Origin: Iris pallida
Lineage: Eukaryota > Streptophyta > Magnoliopsida > Asparagales > Iridaceae
NCBI GenBank assembly: GCA_029216955.1
Contig: JANAVB010031417.1
Span: 14,873,717 to 14,937,716, forward strand
Reading direction: 5' to 3'
Length of the DNA: 64,000 bases
The translations under genes and the position numbers were made by a program. Positions within the stretch are counted from its first letter, which is position 1. Each line of letters begins with the position of its first letter. Shown here piece after piece: positions 34,707-46,217 of the stretch. Below the pieces are notes generated by a model. The model was not told the DNA's origin, did not search any database, and saw only the letters and a program-made list of their open reading frames with translations.

Positions 34707-37233
34707 TGGACGAACTTCCTATAATAGCCTGCTAAACCCAGAAAGCTCCTGATCTCTGAAACTGACGTCGGAGCCTTCCACGTCTCAACTGCAGCAATCT
34801 TCTTGGGATCCACCGAGATTCCATCTCCAGTGACTACATGGCCGAGAAACTCCACTCGGTCTAAAAAAAACTCGCACTTCGACAATTTGGCAAACAATCT
34901 CTCCTGCCTCAGAATCCCCAAAACTATTCGTAAGTACTCTGCATGCTCCTCTGGCGTCTTCGAGTATATCAGGATGTTGTCGATAAATACTACAACGAAC
35001 TTATCCAGATACTGGTGAAATGTCTTATTCATCAAGTTCATAAAGACAGCTGGCGCATTTGTGAGACCAAATGGCATCACCAGAAACTCGTACTGTCCAT
35101 ACTTCGTGTTGAACGCCGTCTTCTGGATGTCTGCTGCCCTAACCTTCACCTGGTGGTACCCGGATCTCAAGTCTATCCTGGAAAACACCTTCGCCCCGCT
35201 CAACTGGTCGAACAAATCATCTATCCTGGACAGAGGATATTTGTTCTTAATGGTGATGGCATTCAAGGCCCGGTAGTCAATACACAACCGGACTGTACCA
35301 TCCTTCTTAGGCACAAAGAGCACTGGCGCTCCCCATGGAGAAGCACTGGATCGAATGAAACCCTTTTTCAACAGGTTATCAATCTGCTCTTTCATCTCTA
35401 TGGCCTCTTTGGGATTCACTCTATAGCAAGCCCGGGATACTGGTGATGAACCCGGCACTAAATCTATAGTGAACTCCACATCTCTGTCAGGCGGAAGCCC
35501 TGGAAGATCCTCTGGGAATACATCCATAAACTCCCTAATGATAGGGTGTAGCGGTACTGCGTCCCCGACTGTAGCACAACAGTTCGGCTCTAGGCTGATC
35601 TCCGGCCCTGTCCTCCTGACACTGAATGGTGCTGTGCCTGGGGGACTGAACAAAATACTACCCTCATGACAATCTATAGATGCATGGGCATAGCTAAGCC
35701 AGTCCATCCCCAATATGATATCATAACCGGGGAGCAGCATCACAAAGAATCGCCCCTCAAACTCTCTCCCGGCTATCATAATAGAGCATCTATAGCTAGC
35801 TCTAATAGGTACTGGTCCTCCTCCCGTCATTACCCTACTAATCTCCGCAGTAGGTGTAGATACTAAGTGATGTTCATGCATAAACTCTAATGACAGGAAG
35901 CTATGAGATGCACCAGAATCAAACAAGCATAGAGCTAGAAAAGTATGTAAATAAACATGACATGTGATGACATCAGCTAAGTAATCGGGCTCTGAAATCT
36001 GCTCCGGCTCCGGCTCAAGGGCTAGGCTATAAACCTTCTCCTGAGGTCCCTTCTGCTGCTGCAGATGCTGCCCAAACCTCTGCTGCTGAGTCGGGAGTGG
36101 TCCTCTAGTCTTCGCTACTGGGCACTCTCGAAGCTGATGGGTGGCAGACCCACAAGCCAAACACTGCCCCAACTTCTTCCTACAGATGGAAGCGTCGTGG
36201 CCTACCCTCTTGCAGAATGCACAAAAACCTTCCTTCGGCTGCTGTCGGGGCCCCGGGGCTCTAACTGGCGGGGTCGGGTGATGTGATGTATGGGGACGGT
36301 AAGTCTGCTGGGGCGGCATCGGTGCTCTCTGCTGGAAAGTCTGACGCTTGGACGGTCCCTCATGATGTACAGAAGCCGGCCTCTTGCATGACAGAAGACG
36401 CTCCTCGATGCTCCGGGCCAACTCCAGGCTCTGGTAGTAGTCAGTCGTACCGTTCGCCACTATAAGAATGCCAATGTCTGGTACTAGACCATGGCAAAAC
36501 CTACGGATCATCTCCTCTGGATCTGCAACCAGACTAGGAGCGAAACGGCTCAGGCGACTAAACTCTGCCGCATACTCGTTAACAGAACGGTTCCCCTGCT
36601 GGATGTTCTGGAATCGTAGCCCCATGGCTACTCTAGCAGTTGTCGAGAAGAATTTCTTCTTGAACTGGGTCTTGAACTGATCCCAAGTGGCTCTCCCTCT
36701 CACAAACAACGGCTCATTCCGGAACCAGACTCCTGCTAAGTCTATCTGCAAAAATCCCGCTGCCTCGACCTGGAGGTCATCCGGCATCCTAACTCCCAGA
36801 AGCTTCCTCTCTACCGAATCTGGCCAGTCATCAGCTACTACTATGCCCTCAGTCCCTGAGAACTCCTTGGGATTCAGACCCATGAAGTCCTTGATCGTCC
36901 CCGCTCTCTGCCGTGGCTCTACATGTGGTGGAACCACGGGACGTCCCTCAGAATGCTCCATGCTCTGGCGGAGTAGGATAGTCTGCTCCTGATGGGTTGT
37001 TAGGAACCCCTGAATCAGAGTGAGCAGCTGGTTCCCGTCGAGTGTGACGGAAGCCTGGGTAGGTATAGTGATAGGGGGTGGTGGAAGTATCGGGTCCTAC
37101 TGGGCCTGTGATGTGGAAGGTGGTTGTGGGGGAATGTGGTAGGTGGAGGTGTATCAGTCGACTGGTTAGCTGACTGGATAAGGAGGGCCCCATTCTCGGG
37201 GGTAACATACTGGGATGAACGAGTAAGCACCAT
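34679..37233 (-). pseudogene. Chromovirus M gag-protease-RT polyprotein, truncated
   Basis: Minus strand. An open 760-codon stretch (36961-34679) extends upstream without ATG. The likely start is MVLTRSSQYVTPENG at 37233, separated from it by a frameshift and an in-frame TAG near 37100. Gag capsid ([26 protein letters not shown]) and two CX2CX4HX4C knuckles ([28 protein letters not shown]) are followed by protease ([12 protein letters not shown]) and RT ([47 protein letters not shown]). The catalytic box reads FIDNILIYS; the usual second Asp is Asn, so RT should be inactive. It ends after [16 protein letters not shown], where RNase H should begin. Confidence 0.88.
34688..34706. other. Microhomology junction between Y (+) and M (-)
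   Basis: GATATCCTAGCAAAGTCC is read as DILAKS by Y RT on the plus strand and as DFARI by M on the minus strand. Both are expected in their proteins, so the breakpoint cannot be placed more exactly than this ~18 bp. Confidence 0.75.
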
Positions 37234-37479
37234 CTAAATTACAAAATAAAAGGACTTATAAGGACTTATTTAAAGTAAGTAATCATATACAAGGAAATCT
37301 AATTATAATAGCAAACATGTGATATTTTCTTATGTTGCAATCCTAGCAATTCTCTAGGTGTTCTAAGCATCATTCCTAATGTTGTCTAATTACCTTAAGT
37401 TCCTAAGTGCAGGCATGCTTGGTACAATAACGTAACCAAACAATTTAGTCAGGACCTGCATGGGCCACCACTAAAAACA
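37234..37479 (-). other. M leader with primer-binding site
   Basis: Between LTR and gag on the minus strand. It begins TGTTTTTAGTGGTGGCCC just after the LTR end; the following ATGCAGGTC also matches the T leader. Confidence 0.65.
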
Positions 37480-39470
37480 TGTCACGACCCGCTACCCAAA
37501 TTGTTGGGCCAGGCCGAGTCATGCCCAGCCTACGCTTGAGATAAAACGTAGTAAGCTGTTCTAAAGACAACAGTATAAGACTAAATGTGCTAACAGTTCT
37601 ATAAGTGAATAAAAGTCATAAATGCTCCAAACACAAAAGTCGTCTCATATAGAAATAAGTCCAAAGTACAAGTGATCTGAAATGTAAAACTGGATACATG
37701 TCCAGTTACAAAATATATAGCCTAATACATGACTACTCTCAAACTGTCTAAAGCAAAAAGACAACTAGGCGAGGTTCCCCGCAGGAACATCCTCGTAAAG
37801 CAAAGCCGGGTCCTCGGCAGTATCTCCATAATATGTGTCACAGAGTAACTCCTCCTCAGTAAGGACACCTACAACATTATCCTGTCAGGACGGAAGCAAG
37901 TACTAAATCTAACAAACATATAATACTGATCATGTGATGAAAGGAAATGACATATCATGTTTGTTCAGTTTTAGGTACATTTTATCATGGCAATAGATAT
38001 ACATTTTAAAGTTTAAAACTGTAGTAGGTGAGTGATCAGTCAATATGTAATCAGGATGTACAGTGGTACATATCAATTTTCTGATGTGCACATACGTACA
38101 CATAACGGCATCGGTGTATATCCATACACAAATGCGGGACCAGACATACGACACAGATACATATAGAATGTAACGGTGCTCGGTAAATACATACGGAGAA
38201 GGGGGTCATGATCACGTACACTACTAGCAGTTTTCCCTTAACCCGTTATTTAAGCATGTGAGAGATATGAGATATGGTATAAACATGGTAGAGACTGAAA
38301 GTAATACAACATAAAAAGTTCTAACTTGCTACCCCAAGGATCAGCATTTAACATGGTTGGTAAATCACAGTTTATTGTTATAGCAGTATGTAAAGTTTGT
38401 AGAAAGTACTTGCCTCTAGCAAAGCAAAGTAAAACAAGCTGCGATAAAAGTGCTATGGATGTCCGGTAACTCGTCACTGTAGAAATTAATGCAATAACTT
38501 AGTTTTTGCACTAAGCTAAAACGCTAAGACACTAATTGGTAAAACACGACTTGTGACTGGGCACCTAGCCAAAATGATGACTTTGGCATAGAAGACCAAT
38601 ATGGGATGACACGCTACTTTAACTAACTTTCTAGGGTCTTTACACTAGTGAGGGGTGAGGTTCAACATGGCTAAAGCTCAAAGTAACACAAAAAGTTACA
38701 AGTCATAATTAATCAATAAATAAATCAAATGACCATTTTGTTCTAACAATTTTTGAGATAGACAAAAAGCTTATTTTTACATAAAATAAAGTACCAAAAT
38801 GATCTTTGCTAATTGTAGAAATTTATTATAATTTTTCTGGAATTTATTAACCAGTACAAGTATTTTATAAAAAATCAGGTTTCCTAAGTATACAGAAAAT
38901 GAGTTTTGGTTTTATATGACAAACTAGTGGCAAAACTGTAAATTAAATACTATAAAAATTATACTAAATTAGCTAGATTAACATAGTATCTAAATACCAT
39001 TTTTCCAGAATTTTAACAATAATCTAAGTATTTTCAGAAATCCAAAAACAGCATTTCACACAATTGAAATTAAATAATTAATTATCTGCGTATTTTGTCC
39101 ATGTATATAATTTGAACCAAAGTTCAAATACAGGATCCAAGGCCATGAATCAAGTCCAATATGACTTGTACAGGTCTTGAATGCGTGAAAACACATTTGG
39201 GCCCAAAAATCTATGCTAGGCTTGGACACCAAATAGTCGCAGTAATTTAAATACACTAAAATACAATTTGGTAAAAGTATAAAATAAATATTACTATTTT
39301 AATAAGGTAAAGTTATGCATAGTGAAAATATACATACATATGTTTAAAAGTACATACATATATATTCATAAGGAAAATACTTAATTTATAAAGTATATAT
39401 ACATATACAAATATATATATAAGGAAACATTTAATTATAAAGTGTATAGATAATAATATATATATACACA

Positions 39471-39474
<4 letters not shown>

Positions 39475-39512
<38 letters not shown>

Positions 39513-39655
39513 TGTATATAAATACAAATATATATATATAATATTTACTAACTATGAAAATATACACACAAGAAAATATATACATATATACATATATGTA
39601 CATAAATACATATATACATACATACATATATATATTTATAAAGTACTAAAATGAA

Positions 39656-39704
<49 letters not shown>
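39475..39704. repeat. TA/TATACA microsatellites in M LTR
   Basis: Two perfect TA runs (39475-39506 and 39658-39704) with degenerate TATACA repeats between. The apparent reading frames here are low-complexity artefacts. Confidence 0.9.
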
Positions 39705-40370
39705 AATACATGTATATAAACATATATATATTTATATATATAACAAAAAGAAAAAGAAAAAAAAAAGAAAAAGAAACAAGAAAACAACACAGGGGATCGA
39801 ACTCGGCCCACTGTGCGCGCAGGGGGGGGTTTAACTCGGGTCGGGCTGGCCAGGGGGTCAGCCCGAGCTCTGTGTTAGGGGTTAGGTTTAGGTTAATATT
39901 ATTTAGGTTTTGAATGGTTTATACATATAAAAAATAGTAATCCTGTGTCCGGACAGTTTGGGACACAGGAATCCACGTGTCCGTGTTATGCACGACACGT
40001 AGGAGTCTAGTTCTTCGTGTCCAGACTGTCCCTCATGCTCGCCAGGACACGGCGAGTCGTATCCACGTGCACGAGACACGCATGACTCAGCTCAGGACCT
40101 ATTACCTGCGTGTCCGACTTCGGGGGAAGTTTTCGAAGGCGGAGACGGCGGCTAGGGGCGTCGGGATGGTGGCGCTTGGGCGGCGATCGACCCAGCTCGG
40201 CGTGGCGAACTGAATGGTGGTGGTGGATGGGGCTGTTGGTCGCTGTGGGGGCGGCGTAGGGGATTGTCGGAGTTAGGGTTTCGGTGGGGGTGAGAGTGGA
40301 AGATGGGGCGGTTGTGGTGGTCGTGGGGAGAATTTAGGGTTAGGGTTTTGGTCAGGGGAGAGAGTGGGTC

Positions 40371-40378
40371 ATTTTATA
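40371..40378 (-). promoter_or_regulatory. TATA box of M LTR
   Basis: TATAAAAT on the minus strand within CCTATAAAATGACCC, upstream of a pyrimidine-rich leader. Probable promoter of M. Confidence 0.6.
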
Positions 40379-40840
40379 GGGGTGAGAGGTCGGTCGAAGG
40401 GCCTAGGTCGGCCGGAAAATGCGGGTCAGCTGGCCGGTCGTCGGTCGTCGGGGGTGGGTGAGAACGTGGGGGTGACGGTCGGTTTAGCAGATAGGCCCTT
40501 AGACTTTAGGATTTTATAATTTGGTCCCCACTATAACTAAATGCAAATATTAATTTGCATAACAGAATTAAAATAATTCCTAAATTGCAAACTGCTATAA
40601 TAACAATTCAACAAATTGTATATTAATATTAAAATAATTCTAAATATTACAAAGTGATATTAAAACATTTTAATTAATTGCAAATTGATATATTTTGATT
40701 TAAAAACTATTTAAAAATCATTTTAAAAAATTCTAGAAAAATTCCTAAAAAATCCTAATAATTATTTTAAGGCTAAAAATGACATTAATAATTAATTAAC
40801 ACTAATTAAATAAATTTTAAAAAACAGGAGCTTACAAGCT

Positions 40841-42199
40841 TGCAATACTGAAGCAGATGCTTTGGCTAATCTTGCAGCAGTCTTAGCCATCCCTATCAAA
40901 AGACAGCAGGTGGTGGTTGTCTCTACTCGGAAATTGTTCTGTATCGAAAACAATCATAATATTGAGTTCAGTAATCTTACTGAAGCCAATGTTATCGATG
41001 AAGATCGGAGAGCTCCCTTTATCGACTTCGTAGTCCATGACATACTTCCCGAAGATCCTAAGGAGGCTACGAGTATTCATCGACGATCTCTGCAGTTCTA
41101 CTATAATCAGACTACCAAGACTCTCTATCGGCGGACTTATGACGGTCTACTCTTGCGCTGTCTTGCTGGTGATGAAGCAAAGCAAGTATTACGTGAAGCT
41201 CACGATGGTGTTTGCGGAGCACATCAACCCGGTCCTAAGCTACAAGATCGTATTCGACGCATGGGTTACTACTGGCCCTCTATGGTATCTGATGCCATCG
41301 AATATGCAAGGAAATGTCGAGCTTGTCAAATCCATACAGATTTCATTCACCAACCGTCGGAATTTCTTCATCCGACTGCCGCTTCCTGGCCTTTCGAAGC
41401 TTGGGGCATGGATATTATAGGTCCTATTAATCCTCCTTCTTCTAGAGGACATCGGTTCATACTAGCAATAACCGACTACTTATCCAAATGGGCCGAAGCT
41501 ATACCCTTGGCTGAAGTCAAAACCAGTAGCGTCATCAACTTTGTCAAACACCATGTCATCTATAGATTTGGTGTACCTCGACGAATTATTCATGACAACG
41601 GACCTCAGTTTATCAGTCAAAAGTTTACTAGGTTCTGTGACGATCATCGGATTGACAATGTCGCTTCGACAACTTACAATCCTGCTGCTAATGGCTTAGC
41701 CGAAGCCTTCAACAAGACTATCATCAAGCTCCTCAAGAAGTTTTTGTCTACTAACAAACGAAACTGGAGTAAAAAGCTTGACGAATGTCTATGGGCCTAC
41801 CGTACTACGGTCTGCAACCCTACAAGCTGTACACCCTTCTCTTTGGTGTATGGCTGTGAAGCAGTTCTACCCCCGGAACTTCAAATTCCGTCCTTAAGGA
41901 TTGCCATCGCCAACGAGCTCACTACATAGAATAACGATCTCCTTCGACTTCAAGAATTAGAAGCGCTTGACGAGAAGCGGCTATTGGCTCAACAGCATAT
42001 TGAGCTATACCAAGCCCGTATTTTGAAGACTTTCAATCGCAACGTTAAAGTCAGAGCCTTTCAGAAAGAAGAGCTCGTTCTAACCGTCAGACGTCCTATG
42101 ACTATGACTCATATGAGCAAGGGCAAATTTGACGCAAAGTGGGAAGGGCCTTACATTGTGAGCAAAGTCATTTCGAGCTGGACGGTCAAGTTGCTATGA
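40841..42199 (+). pseudogene. Y RNase H end and integrase
   Basis: Begins at the RNase H C-terminus (CNTEADALANLA) just after the M LTR. Integrase: HHCC zinc domain (EAHDGVCGAH then CRACQ), and the catalytic D-D-E triad in WGMDIIGP, RIIHDNGPQF and GLAEAFNKTI, all intact. The C-terminal domain has KFDAKWEGPYIVSKVI; I see no chromodomain. One in-frame TAG at 41927 splits the frame; the rest is open to 42199. Integrase inserts the DNA copy into the genome. It has lost its upstream RT partner in this copy. Confidence 0.9.
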
Positions 42200-42327
42200 T
42201 GCCCATCAATAGCAAATTCCTTAAAAAATACTATGTATGAATATAACAGGGATTTTATGTAAATATGATCAGACAGTTCATAAATAAAGTTTGAATTTTA
42301 TTTCATCATAAACGTTGTTACATAATA

Positions 42328-42654
42328 TCAAAGACGGGAATCACTATCGTCCTTCTTGAAGACAGGACGAGGACCACTACCGTCCTTCTCAAAAACATAA
42401 TCGGCAAAAGAGCCGAGAACATCCTTGCTCGAACCCACCAGGAACTTGCAAGCAGCCATCCTCATGGTCTCTTCTTCCTCTGTCGTCCCTGGTTCAAGAA
42501 GAAAGTCCAAGATGTCCCTTGGCGGTTTGGGTGCAGACGAACCTTCGCCCGCCTCTGTCTGCCTTGGCTGGGCCGGCTCGACTGGACGTTCTTCAGTAAC
42601 CACTTCAACATTCGGGGCGATCTCAGCCTTCTTGGATGCATCTCCAGACGACAT
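42328..42654 (-). CDS. Small antisense protein of Y (108 aa), unknown function
   Basis: Minus-strand ATG at 42654 opens a 108-residue acidic, Glu/Pro-rich frame (MSSGDASKKAEIAPNVEV, EPGTTEEEETMRMAACKF). A TATA box lies 48 bases upstream and a 12-unit tandem array lies beyond it, so it looks like a separate transcription unit inside the retrotransposon. It ends about 130 bases from the integrase end. No domain is recognised. Antisense frames in this position are known in Tat elements such as Grande; this short one may be such a gene or a short exon of one. Confidence 0.55.
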   Translation of the reverse strand: MSSGDASKKAEIAPNVEVVTEERPVEPAQPRQTEAGEGSSAPKPPRDILDFLLEPGTTEEEETMRMAACKFLVGSSKDVLGSFADYVFEKDGSGPRPVFKKDDSDSRL

Positions 42655-42701
42655 CTTTGTGTTGAAAAGTGAAAGTGATTATTCTATCTGATTTTCTCTT
42701 C

Positions 42702-42709
42702 TATTTATA
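42702..42709 (-). promoter_or_regulatory. TATA box for the small antisense gene
   Basis: TATAAATA on the minus strand within TCTATAAATAGAAG, 48 bases before the ATG. The core CTATAAATAG is the same as in the Y LTR promoter. Confidence 0.65.
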
Positions 42710-42744
42710 GACAGAGATTCATGAGACAATGAAGCGACACATTA

Positions 42745-43092
42745 TATCCATCCGACGGTTCGCCCGTTCATGACATTCATCCGGCGGTTCGCCCGTTCAC
42801 TACATTCATCTGACGGTTCACCCGTTCATTACATTAATTCGATGATTCACCCGTTCATTACATTCATCTGACGGTTCGCCCGTTCACTACATTCATCTGA
42901 CGGTTCACCCGTTCATTACATTCATTCGACGGTTCACCCATTCATTACATTCATCTGACGGTTCGCCCGTTCACTACATTCATCTGACGGTTCGCCCGTT
43001 CATTATATCCATCCGACGGTTCGCCCGTTTATTTCATTTATTTGACGGTTCACCCGTTCATTCCATTCATTTGACGGTCCATCCGTTCATCC
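42745..43092. repeat. Twelve 29-bp tandem units upstream of the small antisense gene
   Basis: Unit starts fall at 42745, 42774, 42803 and so on to 43064, with no length change. Core ACGGTTCGCCCGT has arms ACGG and CCGT around TTCGC. The array ends about 35 bases before the TATA box on the minus strand, in promoter-proximal position. Regions between integrase and 3' LTR of Tat elements are known to breed tandem repeats. Confidence 0.93.
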
Positions 43093-43448
43093 TGACGATT
43101 CATTTCGTTCACACATTTTGATGATTCATCTATTTCGTTCACATCAGCAACTTGTCATGTACTTGTCACCTTTGATTAAGTTGTCTACTGAAATAATAAT
43201 ATTCAACAAATTATATTCTGCCATGTCCACGTTACCTCTGAGCAGATATAATAAATATAATTATTTTCTAAATCAAGAAATATATCATGTCTCAGACCTC
43301 TGAATATATTTTCCATCGCTATTATTTATATCCAAATGAGATATACAATAAATAATAGAGCCACAAAGAAAATATCTTTTTATTGATCAAAATTAAAAAG
43401 ATATTACAAAATTACATGTCACAAAACAGAAGATACAAAAAAGTCTTT
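43093..43448. other. AT-rich interval without gene
   Basis: Between the 29-bp array and the end of the antisense last exon. I see nothing coding. It probably holds the 3' end of the antisense mRNA on the minus strand. Confidence 0.5.
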
Positions 43449-44287
43449 CTATTCAGATGGTGGGGTCATCAAACTAGCCATCTGCTGCTTTAAAGTCTGA
43501 AGTCGCTCCTCACGAGAATCCATCACTTGCCTCATAGCTTCCTCCATTCCAGACTTATCATCAAAAGTCGGCAAGGTTACTAGTCTGCGGGAGATTTCAG
43601 CTTGATGAGTTGTGACATACTCATTTCTTTCCTGGGTCAGAGCGTCCAGTTGCTGAACTGCAGCTTGATGTTGTGTGGCCTCATCTTCCAGAGCAAGCTG
43701 AACAAGTCTCAACTCTTCTTGAAGACGGGCAGATTCTGCATTTAGCTCAGCAACTTTCTTTTCCTTCTCCCCGGCAGCAGATGCTATTATCTCTATTTGA
43801 GAGTTATACTCTAAAGACTTGGCAGTAAAAGTGTCCAAAACAATCTGGAAATCAACTTTCGCAACTGCAGCCTCTTGAGACATCCTCTCAAATTCAGCGT
43901 GTACCAAGGGCTCCACCTCCCCTCGATTCAGATCTTTGTAGATCTTAACCGATTCCTCCAGATCATCCAATATGTGTTCAAGGTAAGCAGCTTGCACTTC
44001 ATTACCTTGACTCCGGATGTCAGCTATCAGATAAGAGGTTGGACCTCTAACAGTGATAAAACCAACATCTTCTTTATCCATTACCCTCTCTACTAAGGGT
44101 CCTAGTGAATTGAAGAAGAGGTTGGTGAAGGAACCAATTATGAATCGGTTAGTAGCAATGGCACCAGGAGTAGCAGCTACTCCCATGGACGTCGAAGCAG
44201 CAGGTGCCTGTACAGTTGGACGTTCAGTGGAGGTCTCTTTAGACAAAGGAGCCATGGTAGAGCTAGTCGCTCCTCCCAGATGTTCCT
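43449..44287 (-). CDS. Antisense gene of Y, last exon (coiled coil)
   Basis: Open from a 3' splice site at 44288 to a stop at 43449. After a Ser/Thr-rich start it has a long stretch with heptad-like pattern (KEKKVAELNAESARLQEELR, TQHQAAVQQLDALTQER), so a coiled coil is likely. Joined to the upstream exon at 44625 it continues that frame (phase 1). The role is unknown; the coiled coil could support self-association. Confidence 0.65.
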
Positions 44288-44624
44288 CTGCAAAATCAAA
44301 CAAACACCATCAGTTGGCTGTCATTAGCAACTATCGAGAAGGATCAAATGTAAGAGCAATCTTACCATTATTGGGTCCAGTGATAAGTTTGTCATCTGTT
44401 GGTACGGGTTGTAACCTCGCAAAAGTAGCTTCAGACATTATTGCCTGGCTACTACCCGCTTCAGAGCCGCCCGAAAAATGTCAACTACTACTGGCTATCG
44501 TCTTTATTGGCACTATATCAGTGCATATGGGAGGAATTGGAGAAGATTCAATTTTTGCATCAATAAAAATTTAAATGTCAGCCATTTAATCTATGAAAAG
44601 AAGATTGATAATATCATTCAATAC
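44288..44624 (-). other. Predicted intron (337 bp) in the antisense gene
   Basis: Minus-strand donor CCCAAAG|GTATTG and acceptor TTTGATTTTGCAG|AGGAAC. It is AT-rich with in-frame stops, and removing it joins two open frames in phase. That match supports a real spliced gene on the minus strand. Confidence 0.7.
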
Positions 44625-46217
44625 CTTTGGGATCAGCAACAGTAACTTCTTCAGGTGCTACTTCCTTGACCGCATCCTTCTCTGGGGATATATGTATATT
44701 AGCATCCTCTTCTGGATTCAGAGTATCATCAACAGCCTCTGTTGATGTATCTTCATCATTTGCACTTTCTTCTGGTGCTTCTTCGCTATCAGTTGCAGCG
44801 ATTGGATCCACATCATCATGGAGGCCGAAGTCGCAATCATTCAGAGCATCGATCATTAATCGATCTTCTTCATCACGAAGTGTTCTCGGTGTAGCTGGAA
44901 GCTGGGTAGTTTCCACTGCAAGTGTAGGAGATTACAACACTTCATCCTCTTTCTCCATGACCTCCTCCCTGGTCTCTATAATCTCATCCCTCCTCTCTAG
45001 ACGGAAAGCTTCTTGTCTAGGCTCGGGGACAGGTGTAGGAGACGACATTGTGATTTCGGCAACAGCAGTAGCCACGACCGATGATAGGATAGGTCTTGGA
45101 GGACTGGCCACTTTCCTTCTGACAACTATCTTCTTTCTGCGTAGAGGTCTCTCTGGACTCTCTACATCTATAATATTTTTTTGCCTTTGAATAGAGGTCG
45201 GAGTTGTCGCCTCTTCTCTCTGAGTCGACTCAGCATGCTGCCGAGATTGCGACCGGATCGTGACCCTTTCTGAAGATTCCAAGACAAGCTTCTTCTTAGC
45301 AACTGGAGAAGAAGGTTCTTCTATCCTCCTCTTCCTCTCCTTGGCTGGAGATCTGAAAACCTTCAATGAGACACGCAGTGGCTCGTTGACTTCTTCGGGG
45401 AAGTTGGCTTCCCTCGAAGCTTCCAATGGTGCATCGGCCGGCTCACGCTCCTCATCATTGCCAGGAGCCGACACAACAGAGGCAACCTTCTTTAATCGGG
45501 CCGCTGTCGCAAAGCTGTCTGCGAGACTGAAGTTATCGGCAAAGGTATTCGTCGATGTATAGAAGAGTGAATATGTATACAGCATCCGAGGACCATGATC
45601 GCTCTTCGTTGGCATCGAGAATGTTGTTCTTGTGTCTTGAGCATTATAATAAGCCCAAGCCCGGGCTCCATCGATCAGATAGCCTTTTCCTTGTAGGCAC
45701 GTGGTGGCGTTGCCTACATGAAACTGGTCATAGCCGAATTGGCGCGCAAAATGGCTGGAAAGATAGGGCTCCAAATAACATTCGTCTTCAAATCTGTAGA
45801 CCAGGTATGACGACCGAATTGTCCTCAGCCAATCAAAAACTGCATGACCCAAAGGCTGCCTTCCAGAGTCGACCAGATTTGAAGACATGTGCTCGTAGCC
45901 AGCTGGAGGAGGAACACAATAGAAGTTCCATCCCTTTTCGAGCTTCAGAGCACGTCTGCAATCTCTTAAAATGGTGTATATCCACTTACTCTTGGAGAAT
46001 ATCCTCAAGAAGCTGCCGCTTACCGCTCCCATATCGGGGTTCATCAGGGTAGGATAGTGCAGAAACAGCCATCCGAACAAATATATATATGGTAGCTCTA
46101 GCCGAGGAAAGCTTCCTTTCTCGCCTTTCCCTTTAAGCATTTGATCGACAAAAAGGCGAAGGCCAGCGTTCACTCTGCAAGTCATCGCTGACAAAAGATC
46201 CATCCGATAGCCGAAGA
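44625..46217 (-). pseudogene. Antisense gene of Y, C-terminal half of plant-mobile-domain-like protein
   Basis: Minus strand. In the frame open at 46203, sequence such as LVFGYRMDLLSAM, YIYLFGWLFLHYPTL and WNFYCVPPPAGYEHM continues the domain begun at 47630. The join near 46260 needs a one-base shift. The second half is Ser/Pro/Glu-rich and basic (RPLRRKKIVVRRKV), with a TAA at 44932-44934, after which the same frame stays open into an acidic tail to the donor site at 44624. One frameshift and one nonsense codon therefore break an otherwise long frame. Confidence 0.65.

Larger units (their letters stand above)
34700..40836 (-). mobile_element. Truncated chromovirus M (5' LTR, leader, gag, protease, part of RT)
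   Basis: The right end (40836/40837) is a true LTR end. The left end is an internal break in pol, and the 3' half and 3' LTR are absent. Y sequence resumes at 40837-40841 in RNase H/integrase. A normal insertion followed by deletion across both elements would give this structure. Confidence 0.8.
37480..40836 (-). mobile_element. M 5' LTR (3357 bp)
   Basis: Minus-strand ends TGTAAGCTCC and GGGTCGTGACA. It matches the solo LTRs at 6372 and 17319 at both ends but lacks parts of their middle. It contains long AT microsatellites (39475-39506, 39658-39704) and a TATA box on the minus strand (40371-40378), with AAACCCTAACCCTAA in the leader side. Confidence 0.85.

Noticed and set aside
39313..39811. 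Hydrophobic Tyr/Ile-rich frames
   Set aside because: Translation of TA and TATACA microsatellites.
40336..40350. Telomere-like AACCCTAACCCTAA on the minus strand
   Set aside because: Only about two units within an LTR leader; AAACCCTAA is common in plant leaders.
44053..45562. Plus-strand frames opposite the antisense gene
   Set aside because: Shadows of the minus-strand coding regions with Ser-rich compositions typical of antisense reading.
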